Positions 1 through 5,496 of a stretch of DNA of 15,563 bases are shown piece after piece; positions within the stretch are counted from its first letter, which is position 1, and every line of letters begins with the position of its first letter. A program made the position numbers and the translations under genes. A model generated the notes under the pieces. That model was given only the letters and a program-made list of their open reading frames with translations, did no database searches and was not told the DNA's origin. Source of the DNA: Candidatus Brocadiaceae bacterium (lineage in GTDB: Bacteria > Planctomycetota > Brocadiia > Brocadiales > Bathyanammoxibiaceae); the NCBI GenBank assembly GCA_030018855.1, contig JASEHG010000026.1:1-15563 (forward strand), written 5' to 3'.

Positions 1-609
1 TATGGGAATTCGTAGGGGCAATTCATGAATTGCCCCTACAAGGCTGGCCTCAGAGAGGTAGGTCTTTTCGCCACCCCTTGTCTTTTCAATGAGGAGGGTC
101 TTCCCTGGGGGCACAAAATGCCTTAGCACCTCCAGGGCACTCTGGAGGTGTCCTCCAGGGTTATCCCTTAAATCAAGCAGTATCCCCTTAACCCTGGGTA
201 CATCAACCCTAAGTACATCGGCGGAAGTGGCTCTGCCACATTCCAGACCTTCCAGGGCCCTTTGAAAATGGGCAGCCGTCCTCCTCCCAAAGAAGCCTAT
301 CTTTACGTAGGCTATCTCCGCCGTAGCAAGGCGGGCCTCCGTTATGGAGGTCTCTTCCTCAAGCCCACGGACAAAATCCATAGAAGGTGGCCCCCCCTTC
401 ACCACCTTGCTGTCTTTGTCCAGGGAATCAACCACCGTCTGCAGATTTAAACCTGCTAAGGAACTTACGTCAACGGTGCCGTAGTAGGATTCTTTGATGT
501 GGGTCAGGGCCTGGTCTAGTTCCTTGATACTTTGCTCCTCCGCAAGGGCCGTGGAGGAGAGGAGAAAGAAGGAGACCAGTAACAGAATGGATGTGTAGGG
601 GCAATTCAT
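1..609 (-). CDS. S41 family C-terminal-processing-like protease, secreted (3' end outside window)
   Basis: Partial gene; 203 codons are visible without a stop. Residues 7-23 are a hydrophobic signal segment ending in ALA, so the product should be exported. Residues 95-175 resemble the S41/Ctp core: the AYVKIGFF strand, then KGILLDLRDNPGG (141-153) and the FVPPGKT segment. The catalytic Ser/Lys part lies beyond the left edge. The 70 residues between signal and core are too few for the PDZ domain usual in this family. The only upstream in-frame ATG (607-609) lies inside a 28-bp palindrome, which also gives an AGGGG ribosome-binding sequence six bases upstream. A second copy of that palindrome is read in frame as residues 191-200. 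It is the last visible gene of the porin operon, 48 bp after the cupredoxin gene. The family call is fairly firm; protease activity cannot be judged. Confidence 0.72.
   Translation of the reverse strand, partial: MNCPYTSILLLVSFFLLSSTALAEEQSIKELDQALTHIKESYYGTVDVSSLAGLNLQTVVDSLDKDSKVVKGGPPSMDFVRGLEEETSITEARLATAEIAYVKIGFFGRRTAAHFQRALEGLECGRATSADVLRVDVPRVKGILLDLRDNPGGHLQSALEVLRHFVPPGKTLLIEKTRGGEKTYLSEASLVGAIHELPLRIPI
12..39. repeat. 28-bp perfect palindrome inside the S41 protease gene
   Basis: Half-site GTAGGGGCAATTCA followed by its exact reverse complement. It is identical to the copy at 595-622. It lies within the minus-strand coding frame and is translated without a stop as VGAIHELPLR. Confidence 0.9.
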
Positions 610-622
610 GAATTGCCCCTAC
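595..622. repeat. 28-bp perfect palindrome supplying a start codon
   Basis: Identical to the copy at 12-39. Each strand reads AGGGG, six bases, then ATG, so the element carries a miniature ribosome-binding site and start codon in both orientations. On the minus strand that ATG opens the S41 protease frame. Confidence 0.9.
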
Positions 623-633
623 TTGCTCGGCAT

Positions 634-661
634 AAGAGGGCAAAGCTTGCTTTGCCCCTAC
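634..661. repeat. Degenerate 28-bp palindrome of the GTAGGG...CCCTAC family
   Basis: The arms are GGGCAAAGC and GCTTTGCCC (638-657). The right end CCCCTAC is intact and the left end is decayed (AAGAGGG). Read on the minus strand, its GTAG end supplies the TAG stop (658-660) of the cupredoxin gene. Confidence 0.8.
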
Positions 662-1347
662 TTAGGAGTGAGATAGAAATCCACCTCAAGGGTTGCGTCA
701 GTCTCTACGGTTACCTCCGCAGTAAGACTAGCGCGTTTCTCTTTATCCAGGTCTTCGTGCCATAACGACAACTTGTACGTCCCTGGCGGGATATCGGTTA
801 TGTTAAAACGTCCGTCCTTGCCGGTCAAGGCATAGTAAGGGTTGTCCCTGACTACTATCCAGGCACACATCTCTTGGTGGAGGTCGCACCCCAGTCTTAC
901 TACCTCTACCTGCTCAAACCTCTTCAGGAGGGAAGTACTACCCTCTGGCATCCCCTCGTTAAAGGCTGGGTTCTTTACGGAGGAGGCATGGAGGTTGTGC
1001 ATCTCCGGGTCGGAGTTGCGGAGTTCTACGGTACTGCCCACAGGGACTACCAGCACGTGCGGCACAAAGAGCTTATCCCTCTGGTCCAGTACTAGAGGCC
1101 CTCCTGCGGAGAAATCCTTCCCCTGGGAGACGTTCTTCACATACACCAGGGCCTCCTTTACCGGCCTTCCTCCTAGTACCGTTACTATGCCTGAGAGGCT
1201 ACCCGAGGCCTGAGTGCCGACTACCCTGTAGGCCTGGGGGAGGTAAGATTCTGCCTCTTCCTTTAAGGCCGTGGTTTCCCCTCCCTGATGCGCCAGGAGA
1301 GGTGTGGATAGAAGGGTCAGCAGGATAATGAGGGGCAATATGACCAT
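658..1347 (-). CDS. Secreted cupredoxin-like (plastocyanin/methylamine-utilisation type) copper protein
   Basis: Residue numbers follow the longest frame (TTG start at 1419, 253 aa). The start chosen here is Met25, giving 229 aa, because it begins the signal peptide MVILPLIILLTLLSTPLLA; the upstream 24 residues are encoded by a hairpin. The mature protein has a beta-rich cupredoxin-like fold. NSDPEMHNLH (135-144) supplies a His ligand (probably H141). GCDLHQEM supplies C178, H181 and M184, giving the full His/Cys/His/Met set of a type 1 copper site. Residues 195-251 (GKDGRFNITDIPPGTYKLSLWHEDL) form a carboxypeptidase-regulatory-like beta sandwich. Such proteins are usually periplasmic electron carriers or copper binders. 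It follows the YVTN propeller gene closely and precedes the S41 protease gene. The electron partner is unknown. Its stop codon comes from a repeat. Confidence 0.8.
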   Translation of the reverse strand: MVILPLIILLTLLSTPLLAHQGGETTALKEEAESYLPQAYRVVGTQASGSLSGIVTVLGGRPVKEALVYVKNVSQGKDFSAGGPLVLDQRDKLFVPHVLVVPVGSTVELRNSDPEMHNLHASSVKNPAFNEGMPEGSTSLLKRFEQVEVVRLGCDLHQEMCAWIVVRDNPYYALTGKDGRFNITDIPPGTYKLSLWHEDLDKEKRASLTAEVTVETDATLEVDFYLTPK

Positions 1348-1357
1348 TAGAGTAAGG

Positions 1358-1411
1358 ATTGGGCCGAGGTCACCAGAGATATACCCGGTGCCTCGGCCCC
1401 AATTTCCTCCT
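1358..1411 (-). promoter_or_regulatory. Hairpin between Shine-Dalgarno and start of the cupredoxin gene
   Basis: AGGAGG (1406-1411) overlaps the stop of the preceding gene but has no usable in-frame ATG next to it. Between it and ATG 1345-1347 are two arms, 1358-1374 and 1387-1403. They pair almost perfectly (one bulge on each side) around a 12-nt loop. Folding would cut the SD-to-ATG distance from 58 to about 12 nt. Confidence 0.6.
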
Positions 1412-2585
1412 AATGACAATAATTGTAGCCACCCAGGATGGCCACTGCCCAGGGGCTATGACCTACGTTGGGGACTACGGAGACCTGGTCACTCTCACCA
1501 TCTATGACGTACACGGAATTGGTGGTGGAGCAGGCCAGGTAGAGTCTGTTACCATCGGCCGTGGTGGAGGCCGTCTCAAGGACGACGTTCGTCCCCAGCT
1601 TCAGCCTCTTTATCTCCCGCATCTTTTCCATGTCGTAGACGTACACGGCACCTTCACTACTACTGATGGCGTAGGCCTTACGACCATTACTGGTGAAATT
1701 GATGCCCGTCATACCCTCCCCGCCCTTGAGGGTAGCAACTACCTTGTTATCCCTGGTGCTTATAACGGATATCGTTTTATCCCCGTTATTGGGTACCAGC
1801 ATCAGACTGCCATCTGGGGAGGAGTAGGCCCGCCAGGGCTCAGCCCCTACACGGACGCTGGCTATCACACTGTCTGTAGCGGTATCAATTACTGCCACCT
1901 CTCCCGAATCACCATCGGCGGCATAGACGTAACGGCCGTCGGGGGTGGGGGTGGCATTGGCAATGCCCTTAATCTCAGCCAGGTACCTATCCGGGTTGAG
2001 GGCGGCTACCTTATAGGCACTGCCCACGGCGATACGCTTGATGAGTTGATGGGTTTTGGTATCTACCACACCGACCTCATGGGCACCAAAGTTGGCGATA
2101 TAGGCCCTTGAGCCGTCAGGGGTGAAGGTAACTCCATGGGGTTCTGCGAAGCCGGGTATCCTGGCCACTTCAACCATCTGAGTAAGGTCTATGGCAGATA
2201 CGGTACCCTCCTCAAAGTTTGCTACGTAGCAGAGCTTGGAGTCGGGAGAGCAATCAAAGTGCTCAGGGCTGAAGCCCACAGGGATGGGACCGAATTTTTC
2301 TCCTGTCCTGAGGTCAATGGCCACAAAATCATTCTTCTTGGTGCGGGGTGCCAGGAGCAGACGGCCATCACAGCTGACCATAGACATGTGGGGTGCACAC
2401 CACGGGCCAATCTCAAAGCGGGCAATCAGGCTGTTGTTCTTAGAGTCTATTACGGTAACGTCGTTACTGTCTTTGTTGGTGATGAATACCAGGGAGCTAA
2501 CGTCGCGCCCTGCCAGTGACGTCTCAGCCATGACAGGTGCCGACAGCCCTAACAAGAGGGCCAGGATAAGAACTAGTCTTGTCAT
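1410..2585 (-). CDS. Secreted YVTN/YncE-type beta-propeller protein
   Basis: 391 aa. The start ATG (2583-2585) is chosen over one 15 bp upstream because AAGGAGG (2591-2597) lies exactly five bases before it. The signal peptide is TRLVLILALLLGLSAPVMA. The rest is a chain of about 40-residue blades with the YVTN-type pattern: VFITNKDSNDVTVIDSKNN, KLCYVANFEEGTVSAIDL, RAYIANFGAHEVGVVDT, YVYAADGDSGEVAVIDT, LMLVPNNGDKTISVIST, LYLACSTTNSVYVIDG. That suggests a seven-bladed propeller. No CxxCH is present, so it is not a haem d1 cytochrome by itself. It lies between the porin and cupredoxin genes and presumably acts in the periplasm. Such propellers often bind partner proteins or metals; the ligand here is unknown. 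The fold call is firm, the role inferred only from context. Confidence 0.85.
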   Translation of the reverse strand: MTRLVLILALLLGLSAPVMAETSLAGRDVSSLVFITNKDSNDVTVIDSKNNSLIARFEIGPWCAPHMSMVSCDGRLLLAPRTKKNDFVAIDLRTGEKFGPIPVGFSPEHFDCSPDSKLCYVANFEEGTVSAIDLTQMVEVARIPGFAEPHGVTFTPDGSRAYIANFGAHEVGVVDTKTHQLIKRIAVGSAYKVAALNPDRYLAEIKGIANATPTPDGRYVYAADGDSGEVAVIDTATDSVIASVRVGAEPWRAYSSPDGSLMLVPNNGDKTISVISTRDNKVVATLKGGEGMTGINFTSNGRKAYAISSSEGAVYVYDMEKMREIKRLKLGTNVVLETASTTADGNRLYLACSTTNSVYVIDGESDQVSVVPNVGHSPWAVAILGGYNYCH

Positions 2586-2590
2586 AGATG

Positions 2591-2597
2591 CCTCCTT
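2591..2597 (-). promoter_or_regulatory. Shine-Dalgarno of the YVTN gene
   Basis: AAGGAGG is five bases before ATG 2583-2585. The porin gene has the same motif at the same spacing (4181-4187, before GTG 4173-4175). This decides the starts of both genes. Confidence 0.8.
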
Positions 2598-2604
2598 CAA
2601 GATA

Positions 2605-2638
2605 AGGGTTCAAAAGTTTAAAGGTTCAAGCGTTCAAT
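2605..2638. repeat. TTCAA/TTTAA run between porin and propeller genes
   Basis: Four imperfect units of GTTCAA or GTTTAA separated by 3-4 purine-rich bases. Related runs occur at 11255-11289, 12264-12295, 13973-14004 and 14361-14394, all at gene junctions. Confidence 0.7.
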
Positions 2639-2642
2639 CTCA

Positions 2643-4175
2643 CTAAAAATCCATCTGAAGTCTAAGGCCAAAGGTGGTAAGGAAATCGTTCTCCCGTTCT
2701 CTGGGTAGAGGGCTGCCGTCTTCGGACATCCTTAATTCTGGCCTAGCAGGAAAGAGTACCTGGGAGTTGAGGGAGAGGTTCATGTGGTCTGTCAGGAAGA
2801 GATTGTAGTATGCCTCTACTAGGTCCTCTTTGGTCCTGTTGAAGGTCTTAATCTGACTGAAGGCCGTGGCAATACGGTCGTATCTCCTGGAAGAAAAAGG
2901 CGAACTTAACTCTAGTCCCAGGCTCCATGCCCACTTTGGCTCATCCACTGCAGTGTTGCCAGTTATCCCCGACCTGGCGAAGCCCGTAAGCCTCTGGGTA
3001 AACTGCTGGTCCAAGCTGAGACCCACGGCCCGACTCCTGGTATCCCCATTGTATCTCCCCCAGAGGCGGTAATTCCCCCCTTGTCCAAAGAGGAACTTCG
3101 GGGCGTGGTAATCTACCTCCCCTATCGTGTAGGGCCTGTCAAATACGGCAGTACCAGAGTTACGGGCGTTCTGTATACCCAGTCCAAAGCCGTATCCCTT
3201 CTTTGTATCAAAGTAGCCTACTAGCCCAGGACCATTCACTGGCGTACGCAAGACGGGGTTATTTACAAAGGCACCGGTCAGGAACTGGGTAGTCTCATCG
3301 TTGGCTACTGCGTTCATGTCAAAGTAGTTGGTGAGGTCTATCTTCCCACCCACCAGCCTCAGTCTATCCTGCATAAAGATGGATTGTAACCATGCCTCTC
3401 TGACGCTGACCCTGTCCACACCATCGGTGTCCTGTGTAGAACCACGGGAGGCATCGTCGTTGAGTCCAGAGGCGCTACCCACTATAAAGTCCGGTCCCCT
3501 TCCCCCTATGGCCTCCAGGTCTACGAACAGCGTAGAGTTAATCATGGGACGGTGGAAGAATAAGAGGTCAAGAGAGCCCTCGGCAAACGAGGTGTCCTTC
3601 TTACGGCTATTCACTAACTGCTGAAAGACTCCTGTGGCACTCAAGCCTACTGCCACCTTCTTTTTGAACCCCTCCTCCATCATGGCCTCTATGCGGTCGG
3701 AGATACTCTCCTTGCGGGCATACTTGAACTTCCTGTAGGCCACCCGTTCCTCCTGGGGCTTGCCGCATAGGTGGCAACGACCGTCCAGGCTGGGATGGTC
3801 ATAGATATGACCTTCGGGGCATACCCACTCAGAGACCTTCTTTATCTCTTCCACTGGTTCCAGCAGGAACATCTTCCCCGTCATCTCCTCAAGGCTCTCC
3901 ACCCGTTTTTCAAGCCTCTCTTTTTTGGAGACAGGGAGTGGCCCGCCTAAGGTGGGTTTTGCCGGCGGGGTTTCAGTACCACCACTGAGTCGCACCAACT
4001 CTTGTTCCAACCTTTCTACACTGGATTGGTTATGCTCCATCTTTTGACTTAAACTCTGCTGTTCAGACTTAAGCAGTTCTAGCTCGCCTCTCAATCTCTC
4101 TATCTGTTCCACTTCTACGGCCATGCAAGGATTGCTCAAAAGCAATAGTACTAGTATCCTGAGAAGTCCTCTCAC
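2643..4175 (-). CDS. Outer-membrane porin with coiled-coil N-terminus and Cys/His cluster
   Basis: 510 aa from GTG (4173-4175), with AAGGAGG five bases upstream. The signal peptide is MRGLLRILVLLLLSNPCMA. Residues 22-64 and 83-100 are heptad-rich and likely coiled coil. Residues 118-138 hold C119, H123, C134 and C137 (WVCPEGH...CHLCG), resembling a small zinc or heavy-metal binding module. From about residue 165 the sequence alternates amphipathic strands (VDLEAIGGRG, YGFGLGIQNA, WSLGLELSS) and ends LQMDF; a terminal Phe is the usual outer-membrane barrel signal. The pattern fits carbohydrate-selective OprB-like or related 16-18-strand porins. It is the first gene after the tandem cobalamin riboswitches, so it is probably their main target. 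That hints at corrinoid, cobalt or other metal-complex passage, but the substrate is inference. The N-terminal domain probably stays periplasmic. Confidence 0.85.
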   Translation of the reverse strand: MRGLLRILVLLLLSNPCMAVEVEQIERLRGELELLKSEQQSLSQKMEHNQSSVERLEQELVRLSGGTETPPAKPTLGGPLPVSKKERLEKRVESLEEMTGKMFLLEPVEEIKKVSEWVCPEGHIYDHPSLDGRCHLCGKPQEERVAYRKFKYARKESISDRIEAMMEEGFKKKVAVGLSATGVFQQLVNSRKKDTSFAEGSLDLLFFHRPMINSTLFVDLEAIGGRGPDFIVGSASGLNDDASRGSTQDTDGVDRVSVREAWLQSIFMQDRLRLVGGKIDLTNYFDMNAVANDETTQFLTGAFVNNPVLRTPVNGPGLVGYFDTKKGYGFGLGIQNARNSGTAVFDRPYTIGEVDYHAPKFLFGQGGNYRLWGRYNGDTRSRAVGLSLDQQFTQRLTGFARSGITGNTAVDEPKWAWSLGLELSSPFSSRRYDRIATAFSQIKTFNRTKEDLVEAYYNLFLTDHMNLSLNSQVLFPARPELRMSEDGSPLPRERENDFLTTFGLRLQMDF

Positions 4176-4212
4176 CTTATCCTCCTTCCCCCACGGAAAT
4201 GGGATAGTTTTG

Positions 4213-4475
4213 CGTGACAGGATAGGTCTCCTGGCTAACGGATCGTCCTACTCTCTGCGGCCTTCCCCTCCACCACTAATAGAGAGTGACCTCTTGTCCC
4301 GTACCAATCCAATTTAAGGTACGCGGCTTGCCATGCACCATACGGTGCATGGCTTGCAGATTTCGTCCCCGTTACAGTTGCGGGGCAGCGGCAGATTCTA
4401 ACTGCCTTCCCTTACATCCTGCACGCGGTCAAAGATTTTGGTTCAGTCTCTCGTTTCGGCCTGCACCTCCTGTAA
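4213..4475 (-). ncRNA. Cobalamin riboswitch B (proximal, likely translational)
   Basis: Read on the minus strand, the core GGGAAGGCAGTTAGAATC...CCGCTGCCCCGCAACTGTAA (4364-4412) matches the conserved cobalamin aptamer centre. The 3' B12 box GCCAGGAGACC is at 4226-4236. P1 pairs ACAGG (4217-4221) with CCTGT (4469-4473). A 14-bp perfect peripheral hairpin spans 4326-4357. The aptamer ends about 25 nt before the porin Shine-Dalgarno and no terminator intervenes, so control of translation initiation is likely. TATCCT next to the B12 box is complementary to AGGATA overlapping the SD, a possible switching pairing. Confidence 0.9.
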
Positions 4476-4479
4476 AAAG

Positions 4480-4526
4480 TAAAACAAAAAAGCCCACACC
4501 TCCTCCTTCAGAGAAGATGCGGGCTT
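4480..4526 (-). terminator. Intrinsic terminator between the two riboswitches
   Basis: On the minus strand AGCCCGCA (4518-4525) pairs with TGTGGGCT (4491-4498). The stem is extended by TCTTC/GAGGA-type pairing and followed by TTTTTTGTTTT (4480-4490). It lies about 155 nt downstream of aptamer A and directly before aptamer B, so it is the likely expression platform of riboswitch A. Its 3' arm also contains AAGGAGGAGGTG, an SD-plus-GTG-like string. Confidence 0.8.
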
Positions 4527-4604
4527 ATAATCTCTCCAGTAGCCCCGTACCTTAAAAATAAATAATCTGGTACTGGGCAAGGTGATGCTGCCATCTCCTG
4601 TCTG

Positions 4605-4630
4605 CTTGAGGCGGACTGTTCCGCCTGAGG
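4605..4630. repeat. TCCGCCTGAGG-type hairpin between the riboswitches
   Basis: CTTGAGGCGGA, CTGT, then TCCGCCTGAGG: an inverted pair of the repeat seen as a 15-bp palindrome elsewhere in the window. Confidence 0.75.
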
Positions 4631-4746
4631 GGGCACCACCCCAACCCGCCTTCCCTTACCACGGGGAGGCCTGGTGAGACATTTACAGGCAGGTCTTCTG
4701 ACTATCGGGTCATCCTACTAGTTGCGCCTTCCCCCCGGTATTTTTA

Positions 4747-4761
4747 TCCGCCTCAGGCGGA
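4747..4761. repeat. TCCGCCTCAGGCGGA palindrome within riboswitch A
   Basis: A 15-bp inverted repeat. Other copies: 6027-6041, 6157-6171, 6188-6202, 11534-11548, 12949-12963 (decayed), 13955-13969, 15301-15315. Here it lies between the conserved parts of the aptamer. Confidence 0.85.
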
Positions 4762-4787
4762 CTGGCACCGGAAGTGGCTTTCGTCGT

Positions 4788-4815
4788 ATAGGGGCGTTTA
4801 ATTAAACGCCCCTAC
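4788..4815. repeat. 28-bp palindrome of the GTAGGG...CCCTAC family within riboswitch A
   Basis: Same length and ends as the copies at 12-39 and 595-622 but with a different inner sequence (GGGGCGTTTA and its complement). It should form a long extra stem-loop in the riboswitch. Confidence 0.85.
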
Positions 4816-4956
4816 GGCCCAGCACCAATAAAGGTGCGGGGCCTGCAACTTTCGTCGCCGATTACAGCGGCGGGTCCGCGATGGTTTCTCACCATCTTCC
4901 CTTTCAGTCCGCCCGGTAGCGGACACCTGTAAACGTATCGGCAAAAACCACCGCAG

Positions 4957-4986
4957 ATTCTATCCACCCTCCTTCCTTCCTGTCAA
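4957..4986 (-). promoter_or_regulatory. Promoter of the porin operon
   Basis: On the minus strand TTGACA (4981-4986), 18 bp, then TAGAAT (4957-4962). Transcription would start near 4950, just ahead of riboswitch A. Confidence 0.75.
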
Positions 4987-5043
4987 GAAGATTTTGTGTC
5001 TTTTGTGTGGCCGTGTACTCTACACAGCGGCCTATCTTTTCCC

Positions 5044-5072
5044 TTGACTAGTTTGTACCAAAATAGTAATAA
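5044..5072 (+). promoter_or_regulatory. Promoter of the small membrane protein gene
   Basis: TTGACT (5044-5049), 17 bp, then TAATAA (5067-5072). Predicted start near 5079, about 40 nt before GTG 5120. It is divergent from the porin promoter. Confidence 0.6.
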
Positions 5073-5119
5073 ACAACACCTTAAGAATTTCTTGTGAGGA
5101 TGTACGGGAGAAAGAACAC

Positions 5120-5488
5120 GTGCAGGTAGTGGATGTCATACTCCATGTCCTTTTGTTAGTGACGGCTTGTACAGTCCTGGTGTTTCTAATAAAGGCCAGT
5201 CGTACCCTGAAGTTGACTACGCTTAACAGGGGTATTTTGTTACTCTACTTGCTCATTGCCCTTGAGATAGCGCATGATGCGATAGCGTTTTTTGTTATGA
5301 AGGAGGGCATTGACGACGACCTCATTACATTGAGGGCGCTTATCCTGGCCCTGGTAGCTACGGCAATCTATTATGCCACTAAGGTCAAGAGGGCAAAGTC
5401 CACGGAGCCAATGGGCGCCGCTATTATCTGCACGGTATGGCTTGCCATTACCTACGCCATGGGGGTCTTCTTTATAATTTTCTGGTAA
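5120..5488 (+). CDS. Small four-helix integral membrane protein, function unknown
   Basis: 122 aa from GTG, with a weak GGGAGA ribosome-binding sequence upstream. Four hydrophobic segments at about residues 4-24, 38-60, 70-86 and 99-121 are joined by short loops. One loop is acidic (KEGIDDD, 61-67) and one basic (KVKRAKS, 88-94). No catalytic or haem motif is visible and I do not recognise a family. It has its own promoter, diverges from the porin operon and ends 8 bp from the convergent cytochrome gene. A role beside that cytochrome is possible but only a guess. The steady hydrophobic pattern and good promoter make it a likely real gene. Confidence 0.7.
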   Translation: MQVVDVILHVLLLVTACTVLVFLIKASRTLKLTTLNRGILLLYLLIALEIAHDAIAFFVMKEGIDDDLITLRALILALVATAIYYATKVKRAKSTEPMGAAIICTVWLAITYAMGVFFIIFW

Positions 5489-5496
5489 GGCGTTGT

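Larger units (their letters stand above)
4680..4935 (-). ncRNA. Cobalamin riboswitch A (distal, likely transcriptional)
   Basis: On the minus strand the P1 stem pairs CCTGTAAA (4926-4933) with TTTACAGG (4682-4689), perfect over 8 bp. The core GGGAAGATGGTGAGAAACC...GACCCGCCGCTGTAATCGG (4857-4903) and the 3' B12 box GTCAGAAGACCTGCC (4688-4702) match the cobalamin family closely. It begins about 17 nt after the predicted transcription start. Two palindromic repeats lie within its peripheral regions (4747-4761 and 4788-4815). The terminator at 4480-4526 lies downstream. Confidence 0.92.

Noticed and set aside
658..1419. TTG 1419 as the cupredoxin start
   Set aside because: It would translate a hairpin and place 24 residues before the signal peptide; ATG 1345-1347 gives a standard signal peptide. 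It is kept as an alternative in the gene entry.
1359..2111. 250-codon open frame on the plus strand
   Set aside because: It lies antisense to the propeller gene, is glycine-rich with no family pattern, and has no ribosome-binding site. It is a shadow of the real gene.
4491..4499. Small leader peptide starting at GTG after AAGGAGGAG inside the terminator
   Set aside because: The start would be buried in the terminator stem and the ~20-codon frames run into aptamer B; a purine-rich terminator arm is a simpler explanation.
4286..4555. 89-codon open frame on the plus strand
   Set aside because: It is antisense to riboswitch B and the terminator, whose conserved bases explain the sequence better.
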